Origin: Acidobacteriota bacterium | GTDB taxonomy: Bacteria > Acidobacteriota > Terriglobia > JAJPHL01 > JAPKYU01 | Reading direction: 5' to 3' | Length of the DNA: 39,188 nucleotides | Assembly (NCBI GenBank): GCA_026394175.1 | Contig: JAPKYU010000501.1 | Span: forward strand, 1 to 39,188 | Shown here: positions 7,577 to 17,140 of the stretch, in pieces | Position numbering within the stretch: the first letter of the stretch is position 1 | Layout: the number at the start of each line of letters is the position of its first letter | The notes under the pieces: model-generated | Seen by the model: only the letters and a program-made list of their open reading frames with translations | Databases searched by the model: none | Told to the model about the DNA's origin: nothing | Program-made: the position numbers and the translations under genes

Positions 7577-8569
7577 CTACTCCGGCGGGCGGGCGGAGGA
7601 AGCCGCGGTGGACGGCGGGTTGGCATAGTAGCCGGTGCGGGTGCGGACGAACAGCTTGCCCATGCCCGGGGCGGCGGCCTTGACGGCCACGGAGTGGAAC
7701 TTGCCGTCGTTGGGGTGGCTGGGCGTGTAGGTCAGAACGTACTGGTTGCGGATATCGTGGGCCACCTTGGTGGCGATCCCTTCAACCTCATTCACGTCCT
7801 TGGGGAAGAAGGCCAGCCCGCCGGTGGCCTCCGAGATGTCCCCCATGGCCTTCTGGGCCCGCTTGGCGGCCCGGCGGTTCTCCTCGCCCAGCAGCCCGAC
7901 CGTGTAGACGACCACCTCGGACCGGTGCACGTACTTCAGCAGTTCTTCCAGATTCATGCGGCTGGCGTTGTCTTCACCGTCCGTCACCACCAGCAGCACT
8001 TTCTTGCTCTTTCGCGCCCCCTCTTTCAGGTGATCGATCGACATCTGGATGGCGTCGAAGAAGGCCGTTCCCCCCCGCGAGTCGATCTTCTCCAGCCCTT
8101 CCTTGAGCTGGTCGATGTTGGCGGTGAAGTCCTGGTCGAGGAATGCCTCGTCGTTGAAGTTGACGATGAAGACCTCGTCGGCCGGGTTGCTGGTGCGCAC
8201 GAAGGTCAGCGCGGCCGTCTCCACCTTGCGCCGCTTGTCGCGCATGCTGCCGCTGTTGTCCACCAGGATGCCGACCGAGATGGGGATGTCCTCGCGCTTG
8301 AAATCGCGGATGCGTTGCTGCACGTCGTCCTCAAACACCTGGAAGTGGTCGCGGGACAGGGTGGTGACCAGGTGCTTGTCCTTGTCCAGCACGGTGGCGT
8401 GCAGCACCACCAGCCGGGTCTCGACGCTGAACCGGTACAGGTCGTCCTTCGTTCCCTTCTGCGCCGGCGGCTGCTGGGCAGCCGGCTGCTGCGCGGTTGC
8501 CAGGGCGGCGACCACGGCCAGCAGGAGCAGGAGGGAAGACGTTCCGGCAATCGGATGGCGTCGGAGCAT
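7577..8569 (-). CDS. Secreted von Willebrand factor A domain protein
   Basis: About 330 residues. A hydrophobic signal peptide (SSLLLLLAVVAALATAQQ) is followed by a Gln/Pro/Ala linker, a beta-rich N-domain (FSVETRLVVLHATVLDKDK, then LSRDHFQVFEDD) and a VWA domain. The metal site DNSGSM (MIDAS, D-x-S-x-S) is intact, with the supporting RGGTAFFDA Thr and VTDGEDN Asp. This is the VWFA-related layout frequent in Acidobacteria; the role is probably protein-protein contact outside the cytoplasm, partner unknown. I prefer the ATG at 8569, which begins the signal peptide directly; an ATG at 8599 in frame adds ten residues. A TATACT hexamer 12 nt upstream could be a -10 element. Confidence 0.88.
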   Translation of the reverse strand: MLRRHPIAGTSSLLLLLAVVAALATAQQPAAQQPPAQKGTKDDLYRFSVETRLVVLHATVLDKDKHLVTTLSRDHFQVFEDDVQQRIRDFKREDIPISVGILVDNSGSMRDKRRKVETAALTFVRTSNPADEVFIVNFNDEAFLDQDFTANIDQLKEGLEKIDSRGGTAFFDAIQMSIDHLKEGARKSKKVLLVVTDGEDNASRMNLEELLKYVHRSEVVVYTVGLLGEENRRAAKRAQKAMGDISEATGGLAFFPKDVNEVEGIATKVAHDIRNQYVLTYTPSHPNDGKFHSVAVKAAAPGMGKLFVRTRTGYYANPPSTAASSARPPE

Positions 8570-8636
8570 AAGCCTGGCTTTAGTATAAACCCGCGGCATT
8601 AGAACAGACGCAAATGCGGATGCGCCGGTTGCGCGG

Positions 8637-8727
8637 CAGGGCGGGCCGCCCGCGGCCTTGCGGCTGGGAATGTGCGTGCACCGCGCGGCGTGCCATGTAC
8701 GGGCGACCCCGCGTGGTAGCCCCTACG
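8637..8727. repeat. Candidate intergenic element (GTAGGGGC type)
   Basis: The gap between the VWA gene and the sugar isomerase reads on the minus strand GTAGGGGCTACCACGCGGGG, then TCGCCCGTACATGGC and a GC-rich tail with GGGCGGCCCGCCC. From memory this resembles GTAGGGGC-type intergenic repeats found in many bacteria. The isomerase stop codon TAG is the TAG of GTAGGGGC. No coding frame is convincing here. Confidence 0.4.
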
Positions 8728-9565
8728 CCCGCAGGCGCTCCAGCATGGCCGCGGCGGCGCGGACGTCGCGCATGCGCTCCTCGCGGTCCTCCACCTCGCG
8801 CTCGATGCACAGCGCTCCCTTGTAGCCCACCTCTTTGAGCTTGGCGATGAACCGGGGAATCCCCACTGAGCCGCGGCCGAGCGGGCGCTCGGTCCCCAGC
8901 GCTCCGGGCTTCTCTTTGGGCGGCCAGTCGCCGTCCTTGCAGTGCACCGAGACCACGTAGGAGCCGAGCAGCCCCAGAGCCTCGATCGGGTCCCCGCTGC
9001 CGTAAAGGACCATGTTGGCGGGGTCGAAATTGATGCGGATGTTGGGCCGCGCGACATCCTCGATGAAGCGCAGCAGAACCGGTGCCGGCTCCTGCCCGGT
9101 CTCCAGGGCGAATACCTGGCCGTGAGAAACGGCATGGTCGGCGACACGGCGGACCATCTCGCGCACGGCCACGTAATCAGGGTCCGACTGGTCCTCGGGA
9201 ACGAAGCCCACGTGCAGAGCGATGGCCGGAACGCCGAGGGCGGCAGCGAAATCGCTGATCTCCAGGGTCCGCTTCTCGCGCTGGGCCCGTGTGGCGGCGG
9301 GAATGAGGCCGACGGTCCGCTGCACGGTCGGGATGTCGGCGTAGCTTTCACCTATATAGGCCGCGAAGACCGTGACCAGAGGAAAGGCTTCGGCCTCGAT
9401 GGCCTTCTTCCAGGCGGCGGTGGCGGCCGCGTCGAGCACGAAGTCGCCCGGCACGCCTAGTTGGCCGCAGCGCGCGCCGGCATCCTTCAGCTCCCGGATG
9501 GTTTCGGCCGGGTCGCGCCCGGCCCAGAACATCACACCGATTTCCAGCTCTCTCACAGGTTGCAT
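8723..9565 (-). CDS. Sugar phosphate isomerase/epimerase (xylose isomerase-like TIM barrel)
   Basis: A 280-residue cytoplasmic TIM-barrel protein of the AP endonuclease 2 / xylose isomerase-like superfamily. Barrel strands with candidate metal ligands are visible: VFAAYIGESYAD, FALETGQEPAPVL (Glu), IRINFDPANMVLYG (Asp), VSVHCKDGDWP (His) and ALCIEREV (Glu). It probably isomerises or epimerises a sugar or inositol derivative. I chose the ATG at 9565 because AGGAGAGAGG precedes it and the barrel starts there; an in-frame ATG at 9679 lies inside the upstream gene. It overlaps the stop of the Gfo/Idh/MocA gene by 13 nt, indicating translational coupling and joint action on the same substrate. Confidence 0.88.
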   Translation of the reverse strand: MQPVRELEIGVMFWAGRDPAETIRELKDAGARCGQLGVPGDFVLDAAATAAWKKAIEAEAFPLVTVFAAYIGESYADIPTVQRTVGLIPAATRAQREKRTLEISDFAAALGVPAIALHVGFVPEDQSDPDYVAVREMVRRVADHAVSHGQVFALETGQEPAPVLLRFIEDVARPNIRINFDPANMVLYGSGDPIEALGLLGSYVVSVHCKDGDWPPKEKPGALGTERPLGRGSVGIPRFIAKLKEVGYKGALCIEREVEDREERMRDVRAAAAMLERLRA

Positions 9566-10572
9566 GTAATCCTCTCTCCTTTCCTGCCGCGGGAATCGAC
9601 CAGCAGGCGCGTCAGCTTGACGGCCCCGGCTGACTCGGCGGGGGGGCACAGATCGGGGGCGCGCCCGGCCAGGCAGCACTGATGGAAGTACTCGATCTCG
9701 GCCCGGTACCAGTCGCCCGGGTCCTGGGCCACGAGCGGTTCGGCGGCGCCGCCGGCCCGGTACAGGGTGGGCGGCCGTCCCGCGGAACTGTACTCGACCG
9801 TGCCTCCATCGGCGACCACGGTGAACTCCATCGAGAACGGATAGCCGCCGACATGGTGCCAGCCGCCGGTGACCGCGACAAAGCCGATGCCCCGGTAGTG
9901 AAGCTGGCCCAGGATGGAGTCGATGCCGCCGGCCAGGTCCTCATGGCCACTGGCCGACACGGCTTCCGGGGGACCGAATAGGTGCAGGCACATGTCGATG
10001 TCGTGGATCAGCAGGTCGAAGATGCCGCCGCCGCTCTTGGCGGAGTCAAACTCCCATGGTCCCCAGGTGGGCGCCGCGCAACGGCGCCGGAAAAACGCCG
10101 AGCGCACCGGGCCGAGCTGCCCGCTCTTGAGCAGCTCGATCAGCGCGCGGTAAGCGGGGATGAAGCGCAACACCTGGGCCACCATCAGCGTGCGGCGCTG
10201 CCGGCCGGCCTCGGCGATCACCCCGTCGGCCGATTCCCCGTCCAGGGCCATCGGCTTTTCCAGCAGCACGTGCTTGCCGGCGCGCAAAGCGGCCAGGGCC
10301 GCCGGGGCGTGCAGGTGCGTGGGCAGGCAGACATCCACCGCTTCCACCTGCGGGTCGCCCACCGCCTCCTCCAAGGTGCGGTAGCGGCGGACGGCGGAGA
10401 AATCCAGGCGCTCGCCCGGCCCGCCGATGTTGCCCTGGATGCCGCTCAGGTCGCCGGAAAGGCGCTGTTCATCCTGGTCCATCACGGCGGCCAGTTCGGC
10501 GCCCGGTATGCTCAGCCACGCTTTGGCATGCGTGCTGCCCATGAAGCCAAGGCCCAGTAGCGCGATCTTCAT
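9553..10572 (-). CDS. Gfo/Idh/MocA family oxidoreductase (cytoplasmic)
   Basis: 339 residues. The N-terminal Rossmann fold begins IALLGLGFMGSTHAKAW (GxGxxG) and carries the AGKHVLLEKPMA motif with the family's EKP lysine; the C-terminal substrate domain has GGGIFDLLIHDIDMCLHLFG, with the DxxxHDID signature. Members oxidise or dehydrate sugars and cyclitols with NAD(P). No signal peptide. The start has GAGGTGTAGG upstream. It is translationally coupled to the sugar isomerase at 8723-9565, so the pair probably forms a short sugar or inositol pathway. The substrate is not readable. Confidence 0.92.
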   Translation of the reverse strand: MKIALLGLGFMGSTHAKAWLSIPGAELAAVMDQDEQRLSGDLSGIQGNIGGPGERLDFSAVRRYRTLEEAVGDPQVEAVDVCLPTHLHAPAALAALRAGKHVLLEKPMALDGESADGVIAEAGRQRRTLMVAQVLRFIPAYRALIELLKSGQLGPVRSAFFRRRCAAPTWGPWEFDSAKSGGGIFDLLIHDIDMCLHLFGPPEAVSASGHEDLAGGIDSILGQLHYRGIGFVAVTGGWHHVGGYPFSMEFTVVADGGTVEYSSAGRPPTLYRAGGAAEPLVAQDPGDWYRAEIEYFHQCCLAGRAPDLCPPAESAGAVKLTRLLVDSRGRKGERITCNL

Positions 10573-10589
10573 ATACCTACACCTCTATC

Positions 10590-10682
10590 TCATCGCGGAG
10601 ACACGGAGGGAAAACCGGCTGACGGCTTTCGACTGACGGCTGTCGGCCAGGTCTTCCTGTCAGCCGTCAGCCGTCGGCCGTC
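10590..10682. repeat. Word repeats B (half) and E hairpin between two oxidoreductase genes
   Basis: A short CGCGGAGACACGGAGGG stretch (10594-10610, family B type) is followed by a family E element, where CTGACGGCTG (10633-10642) pairs with CAGCCGTCAG (10661-10670) and further CTGACGG words flank both. The element ends 2 nt before the stop codon of the gene at 10685. Both neighbours are minus strand, so it lies in their shared intergenic space. Confidence 0.75.
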
Positions 10683-10684
10683 CC

Positions 10685-11887
10685 TTACACCAATTCCAGC
10701 TTGTCCCGATCGAACCGAACGCGGCGGCCCCTGGCCAGCGCTTCGGACGACATGATGCCGGCCACGGCATGAGAGAAGCCCGCCTGCACGTCGGCCCGCG
10801 GCGTCTGCCGGCTGCGCACGCACTCCAGGAAATTCTCCATGTGCGAGCTGATTTTTCCCTCCGGCGCGATCTTGCTCTCCGACTGGATCTTGTCCTTTTC
10901 CCTGCTGCCCTCGCCGGAAATGGTCCATTTCTCGGCGTCGAGCGTGCCGCGGGTGCCGCACCACAGGTTGCGGGAGCCGGCGGTGTTGGTAAGCGTCATC
11001 GAGAAACTCACCAGGAACTCTTTCGGGTAGTCGAGCAGCGTATAGAAGACGTCCGACGTCTTGCGGCCGTCTTTCCACAGAAACACGCCGCCGTTGGCCA
11101 CCGCGCCGGCCGGGTAGGGGTCGTCCAGGTACCAGGGCACCAGGTCGATGAAGTGGCTCATCCACAGGCCCGGGATGCCGTTGGTGGTCTCGGGGAAGAG
11201 CTGCCACTCGCGCAGCAGGCGCTGGTCGAAACCGCGGGTGATGCGCCCGTCCAACTGGAACATCTTCCAATCGACATCGGCCGGGTCGATCTTCTCGTTG
11301 GCGCGGCGCCAGCGGGGCTCCTGGAAATTGACGGCCATTTCGACGCGCGTGACCTTGCCCAGGACGCCGGAGCGGACCTGCGCGGCGGCGGCCACGAAAT
11401 TCCCCTCGCTGCGCTTCTGCGTGCCCACCTGCACCACCTGCTTGCCTTTCTTGACGGCCAGGTAGGCGGCCTTGGCCTCGCTGAAAACCGTGCCGAACGG
11501 CTTCTCCACGTAGACGTCCTTGCCCGCCTCCACGGCGGCCTTCAGCATGATGCTGTGTGTGAAGTCGGGCGCGGCGATGACCACGGCGTCCACGTCCTTC
11601 CAGCTCAGCAATTCCTTGTAGTTGGTGGTGGTCTTGGGCTTGATGCCGAATCCCTGCTCGGCCAGCGCCGCCGCCTTTTCGCGGTTCGGCCGGTAGACGT
11701 CGCAGATGGCGGTGATGGCGATGTTGCGGTCTTTCAGCCGCACCAGGTCCCGGACGTGGCTTTGCCCGCGCCCCCCGGTGCCGATCAGGCCGATCGCCAT
11801 GCGGTCGTTGGCGCTGCGCCCGCCAAGCAGGCTGGCGGACGCGGCAGCGCCCAGAAACGACCGCCGGGTCAGTGACGATTGAACCAT
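10685..11887 (-). CDS. Tat-exported Gfo/Idh/MocA family oxidoreductase
   Basis: About 400 residues. A twin-arginine signal (SSLTRRSFLGAAASASLLGG) indicates folded export through Tat, probably with bound NAD(P). The Rossmann motif MAIGLIGTGGRGQSHVRDL and the KDVYVEKPFG motif (EKP) follow, then the C-terminal domain with PGLWMSHFIDLVPWYL. I chose the ATG at 11887 because GGGAGG lies 8 nt upstream and the Tat motif follows; the frame is open to 11980, but that part reads as noise. Such exported oxidoreductases are frequent in Acidobacteria and Planctomycetes; the substrate, likely a sugar, is unknown. Confidence 0.9.
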   Translation of the reverse strand: MVQSSLTRRSFLGAAASASLLGGRSANDRMAIGLIGTGGRGQSHVRDLVRLKDRNIAITAICDVYRPNREKAAALAEQGFGIKPKTTTNYKELLSWKDVDAVVIAAPDFTHSIMLKAAVEAGKDVYVEKPFGTVFSEAKAAYLAVKKGKQVVQVGTQKRSEGNFVAAAAQVRSGVLGKVTRVEMAVNFQEPRWRRANEKIDPADVDWKMFQLDGRITRGFDQRLLREWQLFPETTNGIPGLWMSHFIDLVPWYLDDPYPAGAVANGGVFLWKDGRKTSDVFYTLLDYPKEFLVSFSMTLTNTAGSRNLWCGTRGTLDAEKWTISGEGSREKDKIQSESKIAPEGKISSHMENFLECVRSRQTPRADVQAGFSHAVAGIMSSEALARGRRVRFDRDKLELV

Positions 11888-11957
11888 GACATAACCTCCC
11901 GTGCTTCCAAACAGCACGCCGATTCTACCGGAATAGCAAGCAAGACACCAACAAGAT

Positions 11958-12029
11958 GGGACACAGATCAACACAGACAAACACTGATCAGACGCTTAAT
12001 CTGTGTGCATCCGTGTAGATCCGTGTCCC
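11958..12029. repeat. Word repeat family C hairpin (ACACGGAT type)
   Basis: The left arm GGGACACAGATCAACACAGA (from 11958) pairs imperfectly with the right arm ending ATCCGTGTCCC (to 12029). Each arm is built of tandem ACACxGAT-like words. It lies between the start of the Tat oxidoreductase gene and the stop of the glycosyltransferase gene. Confidence 0.75.
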
Positions 12030-12077
12030 CGTTCCCTTTCCTCGGCGAAATCAGCGAGATCTACGGCTGCCCCGCCG

Positions 12078-13772
12078 CTATTCGACGCGAACCAACTGCG
12101 CCACCGCCTCCCCGGTGCCCTGGTAAAAGCGGCGCACCACGCGCGCCCGCTTGCCGGCCTTGGTCAGGGCCTGCTCGAATACCTTCTTGGTGGCCGGAAA
12201 ACAGAGGAACGCATCGGTGTGTGTGAGAAACAAGGTGTTCGGCTGGGACAGCAGGGGCACCAGTTCCTCAACCTGGGCGGCCTGGTTCTCAGGCGGCTCG
12301 AACGCGATCTTCTCGTAAAACTCGTTTTGTCGCACCTGATCGTCGGTGAGGAACAGCAGCGGGTTGCCAAAACCCCAATCCATGTTCACCACCAGGTCCG
12401 GGCGTTGAGCTTTTAAATACCGGGCAATGTCGTAGATGGCATCGGACCAGATGCCGGGGCCGCGGATCTGCCGGAAGGCGGACAACTGGCGGGCATCATA
12501 AGCGAGTTCAGTCAGCACGACGGCCGCGAGCGCCAGGGCCAGCCCGCGGCGGGCCACGAAGGTGATGGCGCGCGGCAGCCGGGACGACTCCTCCCACAGC
12601 CAGACGCCCGCCACGGCGATGCCCAGGTGCGGAAACGGATAGATCAGCGTGAAGTGGTGCGGTCCGCCGGCGCCCCGGGTCAGGGAAACCGCGATCCAGT
12701 GCAGCAGCGACAATACCAGGGGAAACAGAACCGCCCGCTGCCGGCGCCACACCGCCGCCGCCCCCACCACCGCCGCTGCCGCCAGAGCCCACGGCAGCCA
12801 GGTGCCGCGCTCCGGGGCGAACCAGCCCAGCGCGTCCAGAAGCCGCTGGCCGGTGTCATGGACGGTGGCCGCTTCGCCGCGATCAATCGACTCGCCACCC
12901 ATCGAGCCATACAGGTAGTAGCCGTTCAGCGTCAGGCGGAAGTTGTCCCGCTTGAGGTTCCACGTCGCGGCGTCGAACGATTCCAGGTTTGTGACCTCCC
13001 GCGTGCCGCGGGTGGCGGTGCGGGCGTTGTAGAGCAGCAGGGGCAGCGACCCCAGGCACAAGAAAAACACAAACACGGCGATGGAAGCGGGCCGGAGCCG
13101 CTGCCGCACCTGCCCGGGGAAGAGAATCAGGAGCGTCGCCGCCAGCGCCAGCAGGCACCAGCCGAACGTGGCTTTGTCCCAGAGCGCGAGGCCGAAGAAG
13201 AAGCCGGAGGCCGCCAGCCGGCTCCAGCGGCGGGCCGGCGGCGCCAGGCCCAGCGCCCACGAAGTCCCCGCCATAATCCCCGCCATCAACAGCAGGCGCT
13301 GCAGCACAACCGGGCCGTAGTCGATGCGGGAAGAAACGATATAGGTGGGGTCGACCGCCGCCAGCAGCAGCGCCACCGCCGCCGTCCGCCGCAAATACAC
13401 TCGCCGCGCCCAGCAGTAGAACAGCGCCAGGGTTACCGCGGCCAGCAGCACCGCGGGCACCCGCATCGTGTACACCGACCGGCCGGCGGCGAAGAACAGC
13501 GACCACACCCAACCCTTCAGCGCCCCGTTGTAAGACCCCACCATGGTCACGATCTTGCTGTGGCCGACCTGGATGTCGTCAATGTACATGGCCATCGGCG
13601 AGTGCCGATACCAGACGGCGACAAAGAGCGCTTCGTCGGCGTCCGGGCCGGGCAGCGAGATCCAGGCCAGGCTGAGGACCAGGAAGGCGGCCAGGATGGC
13701 GCCCACGACAATCGCCTGTTTGCGGTCAAAATCTCCAGCCAGCATTCTGTTCAATACAAGGGAACGAGGCAT
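12078..13772 (-). CDS. Glycosyltransferase family 39-like integral membrane protein
   Basis: 564 residues with about ten hydrophobic segments, the first at about 20-40 (AIVVGAILAAFLVLSLAWI). An acidic pair in the first outer loop (GPDADEALFVAVWY) matches the GT-C fold of PMT/ArnT-type glycosyltransferases, where an Asp in this loop is catalytic. These enzymes move a sugar from a polyprenyl phosphate to a protein or lipid on the outer face of the membrane. The C-terminal soluble part (from about 440) holds VNMDWGFGNPLLFLTDD. The start is uncertain: the ATG at 13772 overlaps a TACAAT -10-like hexamer, so the ATG at 13745 (MLAGDF) may be the true one. Acceptor and donor are unknown. Confidence 0.8.
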   Translation of the reverse strand: MPRSLVLNRMLAGDFDRKQAIVVGAILAAFLVLSLAWISLPGPDADEALFVAVWYRHSPMAMYIDDIQVGHSKIVTMVGSYNGALKGWVWSLFFAAGRSVYTMRVPAVLLAAVTLALFYCWARRVYLRRTAAVALLLAAVDPTYIVSSRIDYGPVVLQRLLLMAGIMAGTSWALGLAPPARRWSRLAASGFFFGLALWDKATFGWCLLALAATLLILFPGQVRQRLRPASIAVFVFFLCLGSLPLLLYNARTATRGTREVTNLESFDAATWNLKRDNFRLTLNGYYLYGSMGGESIDRGEAATVHDTGQRLLDALGWFAPERGTWLPWALAAAAVVGAAAVWRRQRAVLFPLVLSLLHWIAVSLTRGAGGPHHFTLIYPFPHLGIAVAGVWLWEESSRLPRAITFVARRGLALALAAVVLTELAYDARQLSAFRQIRGPGIWSDAIYDIARYLKAQRPDLVVNMDWGFGNPLLFLTDDQVRQNEFYEKIAFEPPENQAAQVEELVPLLSQPNTLFLTHTDAFLCFPATKKVFEQALTKAGKRARVVRRFYQGTGEAVAQLVRVE

Positions 13773-13794
13773 TGTACCGCCGGCAGGTACTCAG

Positions 13795-13844
13795 CCGCAT
13801 CCGCATTTATTCGTCTTCATTCGTGTTCATCGGCGGTGAATGAT
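13795..13844. repeat. Word repeat family C, single arm
   Basis: Tandem words of the CATCCGCATT / TTCATTCGTGTTCATCGG kind run from the glycosyltransferase promoter side to the start of the cysE upstream region. Only one orientation is present. The remaining gap to 13966 contains a TTGACT (13870-13875) without a convincing -10 partner. Confidence 0.6.
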
Positions 13845-13966
13845 CCGGGCCGGCCTACAGCCCACGGCCTTGACTGTGGTAGCATCAAATAAGGCACACG
13901 TTTCACCTGGGAAGCACTCTTCAGAATTGAGCGAGGGCGGCCGCCGGGCGGCGGCTGTTGGTGTCT

Positions 13967-14920
<954 letters not shown>

Positions 14921-14924
14921 AGGC

Positions 14925-14991
14925 AGTGACGAGTGATGAGTGACGAGTGGCCGAACAGTTGCTTGTCACTTGTCACTCGTCACTCGTCACT
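14925..14991. repeat. Word repeat family D hairpin (AGTGACG type) between cysE and cysK
   Basis: Arms of 25 nt (14925-14949 and 14967-14991) match at 23 positions and enclose a 17-nt loop. Each arm is built of tandem GTGACGA words. The hairpin begins 4 nt after the cysE stop and ends 1 nt before the AGGAGGG of cysK, so in a shared mRNA it would sit against the cysK ribosome site and could influence decay or translation. Confidence 0.85.
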
Positions 14992-15003
14992 TAGGAGGGA
15001 ACG

Positions 15004-15945
15004 ATGAGGATTGCCAGTGATGTAACCAAGCTGATCGGCAACACGCCGCTGGTGCGGCTCAACCGGGTGGCGCGGGGCGTCCATGCTGCCGTCGTCGCCA
15101 AGCTGGAGATGTTCAACCCCTGCAGCAGCGTCAAAGATCGCATCGGCGTGGCCATGATCGAAGCGGCCGAGCGCGAGGGCCGCATCAGCCGCGACAGCAT
15201 CGTCGTCGAGCCCACCAGCGGCAATACCGGAATCGCGCTGGCCTTCGTCTGCGCGGCCAAGGGATACAAGCTGGTGCTGACCATGCCGGAGACCATGAGC
15301 CTGGAGCGCCGCAACCTGCTCAAGGCCCTCGGCGCCAAGATCATTCTCACCTCGGGTCCGGGCGGCATGCCCGAAGCCATCGCCAAGGCCGAAGAGCTGG
15401 TGGCCTCCGACCCCAAGCGCTACTTCATGCCCCAGCAGTTCAAGAACCCGGCCAACCCCGAGATCCACCGCCAGACCACGGCGCTCGAGATCTGGCGCGA
15501 TACCGACGGCCAGGTGGACATCATCGTCTCGGGCATCGGCACGGGTGGGACCTTGACCGGCTGCGGCCAGGTGCTGAAGCCGAAGAAGGCTGCGCTGAAG
15601 CTGATCGCCGTCGAGCCCACCGCCTCCCCCGTGCTGTCCGGGGGCAAGCGCGGGCCGCACCCCATCCAGGGCATCGGCGCCGGGTTTGTGCCCGACATTC
15701 TGGACATGAAGCTGGTGGATGAAGTGGTCCAGGTCACCAACGAAGCAGCCATCGAGATGACGCGGCGCCTGGTCCGCGAGGAAGGCCTGCTGGTGGGGAT
15801 TTCTTCGGGCGCGGCCACCTCGGTGGCCCTGGATGTGGCAAGGCGCTTGGAGAACCGCGGCAAATTGATCGTGGTGGTGCTGCCCGACACCGGCGAACGC
15901 TACTTGTCCACTCCGACCTTCGCCGAAATGCCCGAACCTTCGTGA
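15004..15945 (+). CDS. cysK: Cysteine synthase (O-acetylserine sulfhydrylase)
   Basis: 313 residues, normal length. The PLP enzyme forms L-cysteine from O-acetylserine and sulfide in the cytoplasm. K44 in NPCSSVKDR is the PLP lysine; [11 protein letters not shown] is the substrate/cofactor loop; [12 protein letters not shown] binds the PLP phosphate; the C-terminal [11 protein letters not shown] and [13 protein letters not shown] segments are also typical. A strong AGGAGGG lies 4 nt before the ATG. With cysE upstream this gives the complete two-step serine-to-cysteine route. CysE and CysK often form the cysteine synthase complex, but the CysE C-terminus here ends EDERI, consistent with the usual terminal Ile that inserts into CysK. 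Confidence 0.97.
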   Translation: MRIASDVTKLIGNTPLVRLNRVARGVHAAVVAKLEMFNPCSSVKDRIGVAMIEAAEREGRISRDSIVVEPTSGNTGIALAFVCAAKGYKLVLTMPETMSLERRNLLKALGAKIILTSGPGGMPEAIAKAEELVASDPKRYFMPQQFKNPANPEIHRQTTALEIWRDTDGQVDIIVSGIGTGGTLTGCGQVLKPKKAALKLIAVEPTASPVLSGGKRGPHPIQGIGAGFVPDILDMKLVDEVVQVTNEAAIEMTRRLVREEGLLVGISSGAATSVALDVARRLENRGKLIVVVLPDTGERYLSTPTFAEMPEPS

Positions 15946-15952
15946 CACTTCG

Positions 15953-16023
15953 CCACAAAGGCACAAAGAATACGAAGTTCACAAAGTTCTTTGTGTGACT
16001 TTGTGTTCTTTGTGCCTTTGTGG
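15953..16023. repeat. Word repeat family A hairpin (CACAAAG type)
   Basis: CCACAAAGGCACAAAGAA (15953-15970) and its exact reverse complement (16006-16023) form perfect 18-bp arms; the inner part holds more CACAAAG words. It fills the gap between the convergent stops of cysK and the mannonate dehydratase gene, so it may also act as a two-way terminator, although no U-tract follows. Confidence 0.9.
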
Positions 16024-16024
16024 T

Positions 16025-17107
16025 TCAACCTCGCACTTCGGCATTGGCGCGGTCGATCAGCGCGCGCATGTAGGCGACCGTGTAAGCCGTGGCGGCGCGC
16101 GCTCCGCCCACCATCCCGGGCACATGGTCGGGGATGACCACGCCCGAGAACTTCACTTCCCGCAGCGCCTTCATCACCTGGTACATGTCCATGTAGCCAC
16201 TGTCCACGAAGGTCTCGACGAAATGCGGCAAGGGCGCGGTCACGTTGCGGAAGTGCACCTTGAAGAGCTTCTGCTGCGCGCCGAAATAGCGGATGGTTTC
16301 GATCACGTCCTTGCCCATCAGCTTGCCGCCTTCCAGCCAGCAGCCGACGCACAGGCACATGCCGACGTTCGGGCTGCCGGCGATCTCGAGCGCTTTTCGG
16401 TAGCCATCGAAGTTGCCGAAGATGCAGCGGGGCACGCCGCCCAGCTCCGGCGCCGGCGGGTCGTCGGGGTGGATGCCGATGCGGATGCCCTCCTGCTCGG
16501 CCACCGGCACCACCGCCTTAATGAAGTAGGTGTAGTTCTCCCAGATCTCTTCTTGGGAGTATTGGCGGCCGTGGGTCAGCGGGCCCTGAAAGACCTTGCC
16601 AACCCAGTAGCCCTTATCGGCCCTGGCCTGGTCGAAGGCGCGGGCGGTGGCCCCGCCGCGGGTTGTTTCCCGCTCGGTGCTCCAGATTCCGTTGCCCATG
16701 TGCGCGTAGGTGGTGTAGTAAATGCCGGCCTGGCCCAGGTTCCGAAGGTAGGTCTTGTACTCCTCGATCTTGCGGTCGCGGCCGGGCAGGTTCAGCGTGA
16801 CCTCCTCCATGTTGTGGACGGCGGCGTTGGCGATGTTCCACACCTTGAGGCCGGCCGCTTCCACCTTCTGCCGCAGGCGCAGGTAGTTTTCGTGAGTGGC
16901 GTTCTGGCCGCCGCCGGGAATGTTGACGTACCCGGCGCCGAGCTGGCGGACGAACTGCAGGTCTTCGTCGCCGGGGTCGCCCGGCACCTGCACGGAAATC
17001 TTGATGCCCGGTTCGAGTTTGGGCAGCGGCTTGCGCGCCCCGCCCGTCACCGTTCCCAACGCTCCCGCCAGCGCCATCATATTGAATCGCCTCCTGCTTT
17101 GATCCAT
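16025..17107 (-). CDS. Tat-exported mannonate dehydratase-like TIM-barrel enzyme
   Basis: About 360 residues. A twin-arginine signal (MDQSRRRFNMMALAGALG) precedes a xylose isomerase-like barrel. The segments GIGIHPDDPP-like (RIGIHPDDPPAPELGG), MCLCVGCWLEGG, KVHFRNV and VVIPDHVPGM match the metal-binding Cys/His/Asp pattern of mannonate dehydratase (UxuA), which converts D-mannonate to 2-keto-3-deoxygluconate in glucuronate breakdown. UxuA is normally cytoplasmic; export here is unusual. The ATG at 17107 has GGGAGG upstream. The first 130 nt of this gene, with its ribosome site, are duplicated at 98% identity at 26460-26601. The stop TGA joins directly to a CACAAAG-type repeat. Activity on mannonate specifically is an inference. 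Confidence 0.83.
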   Translation of the reverse strand: MDQSRRRFNMMALAGALGTVTGGARKPLPKLEPGIKISVQVPGDPGDEDLQFVRQLGAGYVNIPGGGQNATHENYLRLRQKVEAAGLKVWNIANAAVHNMEEVTLNLPGRDRKIEEYKTYLRNLGQAGIYYTTYAHMGNGIWSTERETTRGGATARAFDQARADKGYWVGKVFQGPLTHGRQYSQEEIWENYTYFIKAVVPVAEQEGIRIGIHPDDPPAPELGGVPRCIFGNFDGYRKALEIAGSPNVGMCLCVGCWLEGGKLMGKDVIETIRYFGAQQKLFKVHFRNVTAPLPHFVETFVDSGYMDMYQVMKALREVKFSGVVIPDHVPGMVGGARAATAYTVAYMRALIDRANAEVRG

Positions 17108-17119
17108 CGCTTGCCTCCC
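16978..17119 (-). repeat. Left copy of a 142-bp duplication (mannonate dehydratase 5' end)
   Basis: These 142 bp match 26460-26601 at 139 positions; the three differences are all T on the left and C on the right. The match runs from codon 44 of the enzyme back through the start codon and ribosome site, then stops abruptly at 17119/26601. The two copies are 9482 bp apart in the same orientation. Confidence 0.95.
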
Positions 17120-17140
17120 TGCCAAACTGAAGGACAATCT

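Noticed and set aside
12627-13892. 421-codon plus-strand frame opposite the membrane glycosyltransferase
   Set aside because: Antisense shadow of a clear multi-membrane-segment protein, with low-complexity Arg/Gln/His content.
14921-15003. Riboswitch or T-box before cysK
   Set aside because: The space is filled by a simple two-arm word repeat also of a type seen in unrelated places; no conserved aptamer features are visible.
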